From NCBI GenBank assembly GCA_964394665.1, contig CAYMYN010000009.1, positions 1-64,000 of the forward strand: 64,000 nt of DNA, read 5' to 3'. Position numbers and translations under genes: made by a program. A model generated the notes under the pieces. That model was not told the origin of the DNA. It was given only the letters and a program-made list of their open reading frames with translations, and made no database searches. The first letter of the stretch is position 1. Each line of letters opens with the position of its first letter. Source of the stretch: CAYMYN01 sp964394665. Lineage in GTDB: Bacteria > Planctomycetota > UBA1135 > GCA-002686595. Shown piece after piece: positions 34,837 to 44,300 of this stretch.

Positions 34837-35982
34837 TCAGCCGTTCTTCGGCCCGCCGAGGTGCGGCTTGGGCCGCGAGAGCCGCAGGTTGGCCGCGGAG
34901 GGCGGGGCCTCCGTCGCCGGCTTCGAGGTCGGGACCGGGGGGGCGCTGCGCGCGGGCGCCAGGCGCGCGGTCTGTTCGGTGCTGGCCGGGCCGGGCAGCG
35001 GGGCGGGCGGCTCGGACGGCGGCGCCGGGGGCTGCGACATCGCCTGCTGCGGCCGGTAGTCGCCGTACTCGTCGAAGGCATCGAGCAGACCCAGGGAGGT
35101 CTCGAACAGGCGCGGGTCCATGTCCCCGGTCCCGTCGACGGGGGCCGGCTCCGGGGCCTGCGAGCGCAGCGGGGCCGCCGGCTCCTCGAGCGTCACCTCG
35201 ATCTCGAGGTCGTCCGCGCCAGCCACGAAGGGTTCCTCGAAGGCGTCGCCGTAGTCGACCTCGCGCGGGGTCTGGGCCTGGGGCGCGGCCTGGAACTCGA
35301 AGTCCTGCGGCTCCGGGGCGTGCGTCGCCTGCCACTCGCCCTGGGCGGGCTCGAGCGCGCTCTCGAGGCGCCGCGTGAGCGCTTCGAGATTCACCTCGAG
35401 CCGCGTCAGCACGTCGTGCTGTGCGCCCTCGATGCGGTGGATGCGGCCCTCGACGCGCGCGCCGAGCTGGTCGAGGCTGGCCGCGATGCGGAAGATCGCG
35501 TCCTCCTTGTTCACGTCCGCCTGCTGCGATGCGTCCGAGCGTGCGACGTGGTCGGCCACGGTCGCCGCCAGGCCGGTCATCGCCTCGCGCAGCCACACGA
35601 TCTCCGCCCGGAAGTCGTGCAGCGAGCGCCGCAGGGCGACGACCTGACCGCCGACCTTCTCGGAGAGTTCCTCGCCGCGCTGCGCGCCCTCCACCAAGCG
35701 TCGGCCGGCGCGCCCCTGGGCGCCGAGCAGGATGCTGGCGCTGAACGTGATCGCGGCGACGACGGCCAGGATCCCGGGGTTCACGCCGAACTCGGCGGCG
35801 CGCCGCACCGCCCACTCGCCGGCGGGGTGCAGCAGCGGCCCAGCGACGAGGAGCGCCGCTCCGCCGGTGCAGGCCAGGCCGCCCAAGATCAGGACGGCCT
35901 TTCCGCTCCGGCCACCGACCTCCGGGGTCGGAGCGGGGGCTCGGCGCTGGGTTTGGGTCGACTCGCGTTCGCGCTGGTCCAT
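34837..35982 (-). CDS. Membrane protein with long coiled coil
   Basis: 381 residues from the ATG at 35982 (MDQRERES); the frame is open far upstream, but that part is Pro/Arg-rich and not protein-like. Two hydrophobic segments (about 28-50 and 70-90) form a hairpin anchor. A long heptad-rich region (~95-215: LSEKVGGQVVALRRSLHDFR, HVARSDASQQADVNKEDAIF, RVEGRIHRIEGAQHDVLTRL) suggests a coiled coil, and the acidic Pro-rich C-terminal half looks disordered. Similar layouts occur in cell-division or polar scaffold proteins, but no family is recognised. Divergent from ptsI. Confidence 0.68.
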   Translation of the reverse strand: MDQRERESTQTQRRAPAPTPEVGGRSGKAVLILGGLACTGGAALLVAGPLLHPAGEWAVRRAAEFGVNPGILAVVAAITFSASILLGAQGRAGRRLVEGAQRGEELSEKVGGQVVALRRSLHDFRAEIVWLREAMTGLAATVADHVARSDASQQADVNKEDAIFRIAASLDQLGARVEGRIHRIEGAQHDVLTRLEVNLEALTRRLESALEPAQGEWQATHAPEPQDFEFQAAPQAQTPREVDYGDAFEEPFVAGADDLEIEVTLEEPAAPLRSQAPEPAPVDGTGDMDPRLFETSLGLLDAFDEYGDYRPQQAMSQPPAPPSEPPAPLPGPASTEQTARLAPARSAPPVPTSKPATEAPPSAANLRLSRPKPHLGGPKNG

Positions 35983-36400
35983 GTCTCTGTCCCGTCCTGC
36001 CGTCCGGATGCGTGGGGAGCGCGTGGGCCCGGGCGGGCCGCACCAGGGCGCTCGAAGGGGCCGCGGCGGCCCGAGGGGGGTCCCCGGGGCCGGCCGCCGC
36101 GCTGGGGTTCGGGAGTCGGGGGGGCTCAGCTTGAGATAAAGGGCATCTTCGGCGCCGCGCCCGTGGGCCGCCGCCGACCCCTCCAGTGCCCCTGGCGGGC
36201 TCCCAGGGGCCTCTCGGCGCCTTTCCCGTAGGCCGTTTCCCGGATCCGTGATAAATTCGACTTCCTTCGGAGGGCCCTCCGCGAGCGGTTCGCGGGGGCT
36301 TCCGGGAACCTGGGTCGGGGCCGGCGAGCCTCTCCCCCTGCGGGGCGAGAGGCCGACCTCACCTAGGAAGGTGCATTGAGGAGAGGGTCGAAGGAGAGGG
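35983..36400. other. 418-base divergent intergenic region with structured ptsI leader
   Basis: No gene is seen. It contains an 8-bp hairpin (GCCCCTGG 36188-36195 with CCAGGGGC 36203-36210), the only AT-rich island nearby (GATAAATT, 36250-36257), which may be a -10 region for ptsI, and a stable hairpin 47 bases before ptsI (GCCTCTC 36328-36334 plus CCCC, pairing with GGGG and GAGAGGC 36347-36353). The hairpin would lie in the ptsI leader. Confidence 0.45.
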
Positions 36401-38224
36401 ATGGGTAAGTCGCGGATCATCAAGGGGGTGCCCGTCGCCCCCGGGCTGGCCATGGGGCCGGTCCACGTGGTCCGCGCCGCCCCCGACATCGTCCCGACCT
36501 GGTCCCTGCGCGAGGACGAGGTCGAGGCCGAGATCGCGCGCCTCGAGCAGGGCGTGGAGGAGGCCGAGCGGGAGCTCGCCCGGCGTCAAGCGCTGCTGCG
36601 CTCCCAGGCGGGCGAGAAGGACGCGGAGATCCTCTCGGTGCACCGCATGATCCTCCAGGATCCCCCCGCGCGGCGGTCCCTCGAGCGGCGCATCCGCGAG
36701 GAGCGCATCAACGCCGAGACCTGCATCCAGGGCCTGATCGAGTCCCTCGAGGAATCGGTGCGCGGGCTCGACGGCGACAGCGTCCGCAGCTACGGCGCCG
36801 ACCTGTCCGATCCCTGGCGTGCGGTGCTCGACCGGTTGATGCACCGCGACCAGGCGGAGCTCGTGTCCCAGGGCGACCAGGTCGTGCTGGCCGCGGCCGA
36901 GCTCACGCCGCACGTCGTCACGACCCTCGACCGCTCCCAGGTCCTGGCGATCGTGACCGAGCGCGGCGGGCGTTTCTCGCACGGCGCGGTGCTCGCCCGT
37001 TCGATCGGGTTCCCCTGCGTGGTCGAGATCCCCGGTCTCCTGGCGCGCCTCGAGCAGGGCATGCGCGTCCTGGTCGACGGCGACCGCGGCAGCGTGCAAC
37101 TGCGCCCCGAGGCCGAGGACGTCGACGCCTTCCTCGAGCAGTGCACGCGCCGGCGCGAGCGCACCGCCCTGCTCGAGGTCCACGCCACTGCGCCCGCGCG
37201 CACGCCCGACGGCCACACCCTGAAGGTACGCGCCAACATCGAGAGCGTGCGCGACCTCGACACCTTCGACCTCGGCAAGACCGACGGCATCGGGCTCCTG
37301 CGCACCGAGTTCCTGTACCTCGAGCGCGCCCAGTTCCCCTCCGAGGAGGAGCAGTACCGGCTCTACCGCCGCGTGTTGGAGAAGGTGGGCGGACGCCCGG
37401 TCACGCTGCGCACCCTCGACATCGGCGCCGACAAGCGCCTGCCGTACTTCCAGACCCCCGAGGAGCACAACCCCGCCCTCGGCTGGCGCGGCCTGCGCGT
37501 GACCCTCGAATGGCAGGACCTGATGCGCGTCCAACTGCGCGCCGCGCTGCGCGCCAGCGCGCACGGCGACCTGCGCATCCTGCTCCCGATGGTGACCTCG
37601 GTCGGCGAGGTGCAGCAGGTCCTGAAGCTGATCGGCCAGGTGCGCGCCCAATTGAACGAGCAGGGCTACGAGATGGCCGACCGCGTGCCGCTCGGGATCA
37701 TGGCCGAGGTCCCGTCCACCGTGCTCGTGCTCGAGCACTTCGCGCCATCGATCCAGTTCGTGAGCGTGGGCACCAACGACCTGGTGCAGTACTTGCTCGC
37801 GGCGGACCGCGACAACGCCTGGGTCTCGCGGCTCTACGATCCCCAACATCCGGCCGTGGTCTGGGCCCTGGCGCGCGTGGCCGAGGTGGCGCGCGCCTGC
37901 GGGCTCGAATCCTCGGTCTGCGGCGAGCTCGCCGGCGACGAGGCCTCGGCCCTGATGCTGCTCGGCATGGGCTACGACGCCGTGTCGGTCGCGCCCAACT
38001 TCCTGGGCGAGGTGAAGTTCGCCGTGCGCCAGACGCCCCTCGCGGACGCCCGCGAGCTGGCGCGCCGTGTGGCGCAACAGAGCTCCTCCGAGGGAGTGCG
38101 GGCGGTGCTCGCCGAGGCCCGGGAGCGGTTGCACGCCCGGCTCGGCGCCAACGAGGACGCCCGCGCTTCGGGCGAACGTGGGCCGGTGGGAGGCGGCCCG
38201 GCGCGACCGTCGCCGATCGCATGA
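36401..38224 (+). CDS. ptsI: PTS enzyme I (phosphoenolpyruvate-protein phosphotransferase)
   Basis: 607 residues from an ATG with AAGGAGAGGG directly upstream. It transfers phosphate from phosphoenolpyruvate to HPr. The phosphohistidine domain has H194 in ERGGRFSHGAVLARS; the PEP-binding barrel shows GIGLLRTEFLYLERAQFPSE, TLRTLDIGADKRLPYF, SVGTNDLVQYLLAADRDN and the catalytic-lid Cys C507 (SSVCGELAGDE). The N-terminal KGVPVAPGLAMGPVHV and the HPr-binding helices are normal. No HPr or EII gene adjoins, so partners lie elsewhere or the enzyme serves a regulatory PTS. A 26-residue Gly/Pro/Arg tail extends past the usual end. Confidence 0.93.
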   Translation: MGKSRIIKGVPVAPGLAMGPVHVVRAAPDIVPTWSLREDEVEAEIARLEQGVEEAERELARRQALLRSQAGEKDAEILSVHRMILQDPPARRSLERRIREERINAETCIQGLIESLEESVRGLDGDSVRSYGADLSDPWRAVLDRLMHRDQAELVSQGDQVVLAAAELTPHVVTTLDRSQVLAIVTERGGRFSHGAVLARSIGFPCVVEIPGLLARLEQGMRVLVDGDRGSVQLRPEAEDVDAFLEQCTRRRERTALLEVHATAPARTPDGHTLKVRANIESVRDLDTFDLGKTDGIGLLRTEFLYLERAQFPSEEEQYRLYRRVLEKVGGRPVTLRTLDIGADKRLPYFQTPEEHNPALGWRGLRVTLEWQDLMRVQLRAALRASAHGDLRILLPMVTSVGEVQQVLKLIGQVRAQLNEQGYEMADRVPLGIMAEVPSTVLVLEHFAPSIQFVSVGTNDLVQYLLAADRDNAWVSRLYDPQHPAVVWALARVAEVARACGLESSVCGELAGDEASALMLLGMGYDAVSVAPNFLGEVKFAVRQTPLADARELARRVAQQSSSEGVRAVLAEARERLHARLGANEDARASGERGPVGGGPARPSPIA

Positions 38225-38297
38225 AGGGTCCCCAAGCCACGCAGGAGAGTCATCGGTTCGAACGGCGGTTCCGTTGGATGTCGAAGGAGGAGAAGAG

Positions 38298-39083
38298 GTG
38301 CGAGGAACCGGTTGGGGAGAAGAGCGGCCGCAAGGACCGCGCAGGGGACGATGGTCCCAATTGGAGGTTGCCCGTCTGCGGGAGCTCTACGGGCTCCGCG
38401 ACGACAAGGCGATCGCGCGGGAGATGAATCGGCCCTTGGCCAGCGTGCGACGCATGGCCGAGCAGCTCTTCCCGCTCGGCCAGGTCGAGGGGCCCTGGTC
38501 CGCCGAGGAGATCGACAAGCTGCGCCGCTACCTGGGGGCGGCCTCCCTCGAGTCGCTGGCGCGCGTGCTCGGCCGCACGCTGGCGGAGGTCGAGGCCCAA
38601 GTCCGCGAGCTGCGCCGGATCCAACGCGAGGATCCCTGGACCCCGGAGGAGACCTCCGAGTTCAAGAAGCTCTACGGCACGCGGCGGGACGAGGACCTGG
38701 CGGTCATCTTCGGCCGCGCCGTCGCGACCATCCGCGCCCAGGCCGAGGAGCTGCGCCTGGCCAAGGACAAGGCCTTCCTGCGCAAGCTGCGTGGCGCCAG
38801 CAGCGCGACGCGGATGCCGCGCTGGTCGGCCGAGGAGATCCGCATCCTCGAGGCGATGTACACGACCGAATCGAACCTCGACATCGCCCAGCGCCTCGAG
38901 CGCTCGGTCAAGAGCGTGGTGTCGAAGGCCCACAACCTGGGGCTCAAGAAGAGCGCCGAGCGCCTGCAGGAGATGGGCCGCGAAAACGTCTCCCTGCGCT
39001 ACCGCCAGCGTGGCGAGGGCGGGAGCGATTCGGACGGGGACGAGGGCCACGCCGACGAGCGGCGCGGGAGCGGCGAGGGCTGA
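38298..39083 (+). CDS. Protein with four Myb/SANT-like repeats
   Basis: 261 residues from a GTG at 38298 with GGAGG seven bases upstream; a TTG at 38274 is less likely. Four tandem ~42-residue modules each open with a Trp and an acidic helix: RWSQLEVARLRELYG (18-57), PWSAEEIDKLRRYLG (66-108), PWTPEETSEFKKLYG (113-153) and RWSAEEIRILEAMY (175-216). Each is followed by a second and third helix of HTH type (LDIAQRLERSVKSVVSKAHN). This is the three-helix Myb/SANT pattern, also seen in some bacterial nucleoid or phage DNA-binding proteins. The tail is acidic and disordered. It starts 73 bases after ptsI and may share its transcript. DNA-binding regulator by inference. Confidence 0.75.
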   Translation: MRGTGWGEERPQGPRRGRWSQLEVARLRELYGLRDDKAIAREMNRPLASVRRMAEQLFPLGQVEGPWSAEEIDKLRRYLGAASLESLARVLGRTLAEVEAQVRELRRIQREDPWTPEETSEFKKLYGTRRDEDLAVIFGRAVATIRAQAEELRLAKDKAFLRKLRGASSATRMPRWSAEEIRILEAMYTTESNLDIAQRLERSVKSVVSKAHNLGLKKSAERLQEMGRENVSLRYRQRGEGGSDSDGDEGHADERRGSGEG

Positions 39084-39092
39084 CCCTTCCGC

Positions 39093-39992
39093 TCACCACA
39101 GCGCCAGCTTCATGCAGAACACCGAGCCGCCGGACTTCAGGAACTCGTCCGTCTCGAGCTCGATCACCGTGTAGCCGCGTTCGCGCAGGGCGCTCGAGGC
39201 GCGCTCGCAACCGGCCTGGATCAACACGTGGTGCCCGTCGGGCGACCAGGCGTTGCAGGCGAACAGGCGCCGCGCCTCGCGCTCGTCGGCCTCGATCGGA
39301 TCGGCGAAGAGGGCGCGCACCAGCTCGCGCCCGGTACTCGACAGGGCTCCGGGGAACCACAGGCAGGTGCGCTCGTCGATCGGCGCCAGCGCCGTGTCGA
39401 GGTGGTAGAAGTCGGGGTCGACGAGCTCGAGCCGCACGAGCGGAGCCTCGATCCGCTCCGACGCCGCGCGCCAGGCGGCCTCGGAGCTGCGCGGCCCCAC
39501 GCCGGCCCACAGCAGGCCGCGACCCGGGTGCCAGACCCCATCGCCGGTGCCCTCGAAGGGCGCGAGGCCCGCGGGCAGGTCCTCGAGCTGGTAGCCCAAG
39601 CGCGCCAGCGCGCCGCCCACGAGCTCGACCTCGGGGCGCCGCTCGGCCGCGGCCATGCGCGAGCGGATCGCCCGCAGCCGGCCGCCCTGGGGCGGCAGGG
39701 GCAGCGCCGGATTGGCACAGAAGACGAGGTCCGGGAGCCCGGATTCGGCCCCCAGCACCTCGACCTCGAGGCCCAGGGCCTCGAGCACCTCGCGCAGCGT
39801 GTCCCACTGCCCCCGGGCGCGGCCGTGTTCGACGCGCCGCAGCCGCCCGCGCTCGTCCAGCATGTGCGGGTTGATCGCGTACTGCACGTCGAAGGCGTCG
39901 GGGCTCGCCAGGAGCACGCGCCGCGGCGTCGGCACGGCCGGCAGGTCCGCCAGGTGGAAGGAAAGCGCGTGCGGCGTCTCGACCCAGGTCAT
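39093..39992 (-). CDS. Dimethylarginine dimethylaminohydrolase-like amidinotransferase-fold enzyme
   Basis: 299 residues from the ATG at 39992. Guanidino-modifying-enzyme motifs are complete: DLVFCANPAL, FEGTGDGVWH (E147, D151), FYHLDTALAPID (catalytic His H197) and the C-terminal SGGSVFCMKL with the nucleophile C293. The chain length and motif order fit the DDAH/arginine deiminase-like group. The likely reaction is hydrolysis of an amidine or guanidine to citrulline-type product, but DDAH, agmatine-type and ornithine-forming branches cannot be separated here. It converges on the Myb-like gene with a gap of only nine bases. Confidence 0.85.
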   Translation of the reverse strand: MTWVETPHALSFHLADLPAVPTPRRVLLASPDAFDVQYAINPHMLDERGRLRRVEHGRARGQWDTLREVLEALGLEVEVLGAESGLPDLVFCANPALPLPPQGGRLRAIRSRMAAAERRPEVELVGGALARLGYQLEDLPAGLAPFEGTGDGVWHPGRGLLWAGVGPRSSEAAWRAASERIEAPLVRLELVDPDFYHLDTALAPIDERTCLWFPGALSSTGRELVRALFADPIEADEREARRLFACNAWSPDGHHVLIQAGCERASSALRERGYTVIELETDEFLKSGGSVFCMKLALW

Positions 39993-40105
39993 GGCGCGGA
40001 TGCTCGTCGAGGGCGGCCCGCTCCACAAGGGCGCGCAGGGGCGTTTCAGTTCCCGAGCGTCCCGGGCCGAACCCAGGAAGCTCGCGCCCTCCGCGCCCGG
40101 CCCCC

Positions 40106-41320
40106 ATGAGCGAGATCCTCGTCGCCCGTCAGCCCATCTTCGACACCGCCCTGCAGGTCGTGGGCTACGAGCTGCTCTTCCGCGACGCGGGCGCCCCCGG
40201 CGCCGAGCGCCCGAATGCCGAGGCCGCCACCTCGCGCGTGCTGCACAACACCTTCTTCGAGCTGGGCGCCGAGCGCGTGGTGGGGAATCGCCTGGCTTTC
40301 GTCAATCTCTCGCGGGACTACCTCGTCGGGGCCCTGCCCCTGGCGCTCGATCCCGGCCAGGTCGTGCTCGAGGTGCTCGAGGACGTCGAGCCGACCCGCG
40401 AGGTGCTCGAAGCCATCGGGCGCCTGCGCGCCCGTGGCTTCACCGTGGCCCTCGACGACTACACCGGCGACGACATGCACCGGCCGTTCCTCGAGCGCGT
40501 CGACCTGGTGAAGGTCGATTGCCTGGGCATGGAGGCCGGGCGCCTCGCGGACCTGGTCGCCGACCTGCGCCGCCGCCGGCTCACGACCCTGGCCGAGAAG
40601 GTCGAGACCCAGGCCGAGCTGCGCCGCTACCGCGAGCTGGGCTTCGAGCTCTTCCAGGGCTTCTTCCTGATGCGCCCCGAGGTCCTGCGCGGCCGCTCCG
40701 TGCCCGCCCGCCGCCTGACCCTGCTGCGCCTGCTCGCGCGCCTGCAGGACCCGGGCCTGGGCTTCGACGAGCTGGTCGAGCTCGTCGGCCAGGACGTCTC
40801 GCTCGCCTTCCGCCTGCTGCGCCACGTCAACAGCGCCGCCTTCGGCTTCCGTCGGCGCCTGGAGTCCCTGCGCGAGGCCCTGGTGGCCCTGGGCCTGGAG
40901 CGCACGCGTTCGGTGGTCAGCCTGCTGGCGGTCGGCGCGATCGACGACAAGCCCTCCGAGCTCGTGCAGTGCGCCCTGGTGCGGGCCCACATGGCCGGGT
41001 TGCTCGCCGCGCGCATCGACCCCGAGCGCCGCTCCGCCCACTTCACCGCCGGCCTGCTCTCGGTGCTCGACGCGTTGACCGACACGCCGATGGACGAGCT
41101 GGTGGTCCAGCTCCCCCTCGCCGCCGACGTCGCCGCCGCCCTGCTCGGCACCGGCGGCGGCATGATCGGCCGCGTGCTCGAGGTGGTGCGCGCCTACGAA
41201 CGCGGCGACTGGGCCGCCGCCTGGCTCGAGGAAATTGGCACCCCCGATCTGCTCGAGGCCTACTACCAATCCATCCGCCACGCCCGCGAGCTCGAATCCA
41301 CCCTCCAAGCCGCCGCCTGA
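40106..41320 (+). CDS. EAL-HDOD domain signalling protein
   Basis: 404 residues. The N-terminal ~200 residues are an EAL-like barrel with the usual YuxH-type opening (ILVARQPIFDTALQVVGYEL), but the catalytic EAL is E-L-L and the DDFGTG loop is changed (VALDDYTGDDM), so phosphodiesterase activity is unlikely. Residues ~205-404 are an HDOD domain (LLRLLARLQDPG..., DVSLAFRLLRHVNSAAFGF, LREALVALGLERTRSVVSLL). Such proteins act as scaffolds in c-di-GMP-related or motility signalling. Divergent from the DDAH-like gene. Confidence 0.9.
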   Translation: MSEILVARQPIFDTALQVVGYELLFRDAGAPGAERPNAEAATSRVLHNTFFELGAERVVGNRLAFVNLSRDYLVGALPLALDPGQVVLEVLEDVEPTREVLEAIGRLRARGFTVALDDYTGDDMHRPFLERVDLVKVDCLGMEAGRLADLVADLRRRRLTTLAEKVETQAELRRYRELGFELFQGFFLMRPEVLRGRSVPARRLTLLRLLARLQDPGLGFDELVELVGQDVSLAFRLLRHVNSAAFGFRRRLESLREALVALGLERTRSVVSLLAVGAIDDKPSELVQCALVRAHMAGLLAARIDPERRSAHFTAGLLSVLDALTDTPMDELVVQLPLAADVAAALLGTGGGMIGRVLEVVRAYERGDWAAAWLEEIGTPDLLEAYYQSIRHARELESTLQAAA

Positions 41321-41346
41321 GCGCACCTTCGAGTCACTCCGGCCGC

Positions 41347-44300
41347 TCACCACACGCGCTCGACGGCCAGGGTGCAGGCGCCGAGCTGGTCCTGGACGAT
41401 GCCGGTCAGGCAGAGGGTGCCGAACTCGGCCAGGCGGTGGCCGTCGCGCTCGTAGACGTCGGGGAAGAGCACGGCTTCGGCGAGACCGCTCTCGTCCTCG
41501 AGGGTCAAGAAACGCATCCAGCGGCCGTCGGCGGTGCGCACGCGGCGCGTGGCGGCGGGCCAGCCGCGCAGGGTGACGCGGCCGCCGGGGAGCGACGCGA
41601 GGCGCGCGCAGGGGATCGGGTTCACGGGCCGCGCGCCGAGGGCCGGGCGGCCGGGCGCGCGGGCGGCGGCCAGGCGCTCGTCCGCGGGGCAGGGGAAGAG
41701 GCGCGTGGGGTGGGCGGCGAGGGTCAGGCCCAGAAGCTCCCACTCGAGGTAGCCGCGCTCCTTCGGACCCAGGTCGGGCAACGCCGGCAGGGCCAGGGCG
41801 GGGGATTCGGGGGTGGGGAAGAGGCTGGCGCTCTCGCCCGCGCCCAGGCGCGCGAGCCCGCCCAGGCCCGCGCTCCAGCCGCCGCTCTGGCTGCGCGCGT
41901 TGGCGATGCGCTCGTCGGTGCGGCTCCTGGGCGTCGCGCGGCAGGCGGCCAGGGTGGCCGGGTCGAGGGGCGCGCCGGGCAAGCGCGCGGCGTCCCGCGG
42001 GGCGCGCCGCTCGGGCGCGCGCAAAAGGTGCAGGCGCCACAGCAGCTCGGGCCGCGTGCGGTCGAAGGCGTCCAGGGCCCCGCACTGGATCAGGGCCTGG
42101 GCCTCGTCCGTGCGCGCGCCGCTGCGCTCGAGCAGGTCGGGCAGGGAGAGGAACGGGCCGCCGCTCGCGCGCGCGGCGAGCAGCGCCTCGAGGGTGCGCT
42201 GGGTGAGCCCCTTCACCAGGCCCAGGCCCAGGCGCAGGGCCGGGATCCCGGCGCGCCACTCGACCGCGTGCTCGAGGCCGCTCTGGTTCACGTCCGGCGC
42301 CAGGATCGGCACGCCCAGGCGCCGCGCCTCCTCGACGTACACGCGCTCGGCGTAGTACCCGGTGTGGCTGGCGAGGAAGGCCGTCAGGAAGACCGCCGGA
42401 AAGTGCGTCTTGAGCCACGCCGTGCGGTAGGAGATGCGCCCGTAGGTCACCGCGTGGGCCTTGCAGAAGCCGAAGGCGGCGAAGTTGGCGACGAGCTCCC
42501 ACACGCCGCGCGCCTCCTGGGCCGTGACGCCGTTGCGCGCGCAGCCCGCGAGAAAGCGCCGCGCGAGGCCCTCGAGCTCCTCCGCGCGCCGCTTCTGCAA
42601 GGCGCGCCGCAACAGGTCCGCCTCGGCGAGGTCCATGCCCGCCAGCAGCGCGGCCACCTGCATCACGTCCTCCTGGTAGAGCAGCACGCCCTGGGCGTCC
42701 CACAGCAGCTCGGTCAGGCGCGGGTGGGGCGGGGTGGGGGGCTCGAGCCCGCGGAAACGCCGCACGTAGGCGTCCTTCATGCCGCTCGCCGCCGGCCCGG
42801 GCCGGATCAGGGCCACGGCCTGGATGACGGCGTCCATGTCGGCGGCGCCGGTCTGTTGCAGCAGGTTGCGCATGCCCGGCGACTCGACCTGGAAGCAGGC
42901 GATCGTGCGGCCCTCGCGCAGGGTGCGGGCGGTGTCGGGGTCCTGCTCGTCGATCGCCTCGAGATCGACCTCGATCCCGCGCGCGCGCAGCTCGCGCGTG
43001 CAGTCGTCGATCACCGTCAGGGCGCGGTTGCCGAGCAGGTCCATCTTCACCAGCCCGAGCGCCTCGACGCCGTCCTTGTCGAGCTGGGTCACCACCACGC
43101 CCTTCGCGGCCCGCTGGCAGGCCGCGAAGTCGGTGATGGCCCCGGGCGCGACGACCACGCCCCCGGGGTGCAGCCCAAAATGCCGCGGCGCGCCCTCGAG
43201 CCGCTCCGCGAGGCGCAGCACGCGCCGCCAGCGCGGATCGTCGCTCGGGAACTCGCGCAGCTCGGGCGTCGCGCGCAGGGCGCGCTCGAGGTGCGTCGCG
43301 CCCAAGGCGCGCTCGAGGTGCATCGCGCCCTCCGCGCTCCCCGCCAGCTCCTGCGCCGGCGGCAGGGCGTGGGGCAGGCGCCGCGACCAGCGGTTGACCT
43401 CGCTCGGCGGCAACCCCTCGGTCAACGCGGTCTCGCGGAAGGCCGCGCGCAGGCCGCAGGTGTTCAGGGTCGAGATCATCGCCGTGCGCGTCGCGCCGAA
43501 GAGCTCGTAGACGTGCTCGATGACCGCGTCGCGCCGCCGCCAGCAGAAGTCGAGGTCGATGTCGGGCCGATCGCGGCGCGCGGGGTTGAGGAAGCGCTCG
43601 AAGATCAGCCGGTAGCGCAGGGGATCCGCGTCGGTGAGCTCCAGGCAGTAGGCCACCAGGCTGTCCGCCGCCGAGCCGCGCCCCACGCACGGGATCCCCT
43701 CCCGCGCCGCCCAGTCGCGGATCTTCTGCACCAGCAGGAAGTAGGGCGCGAAGCCCAGGTCCTCGATCGTGGTCAGCTCGTGGTCGAGCCGCCGCAGCAC
43801 CTCGGGCCGCAGGGGTCGATACCTGCGCCGCGCGCCCTCGAGCGCCAGCCCCGACAGCTTCGAGTAGGCCGTCTCGCCCGCCTCGAGCTCGACGCGCGGG
43901 AAGAGCACGCCGCCGAGCTCGGGCACGTACGCGCAGCTCTCCGCCACCGCCAGGGTGCGCGCGACGCAGGCCGGCACGCCCGCCGGCGCCTCGACCTTCC
44001 AGGCCCCGGCGACGTCGGGCACGTTCGCGTAGAGCCGGCACAGCTCCTCGAACGGGAGCAGGTGCGCCGGCCGCTGGGCGACCCAGCCCTCGGGCAGGTC
44101 CGCGCGCAGCGCGTTGTGCTTGACCGCCACCCGCGCGCGGTGCACGGCCCAGCCCGCCTCCCGCGCGCAGTAGACGTCCGGCACGGCGACGACGGCCACG
44201 CCCACCGCCCGCGCCGCCGCCAGCAGCTCGCCCGCCGCCACGGCCCGCGCCGGCGGGGGAGCCTTGGGCGGCTCGAGCTGGTGCGCTTCGTCCTCGGGCC

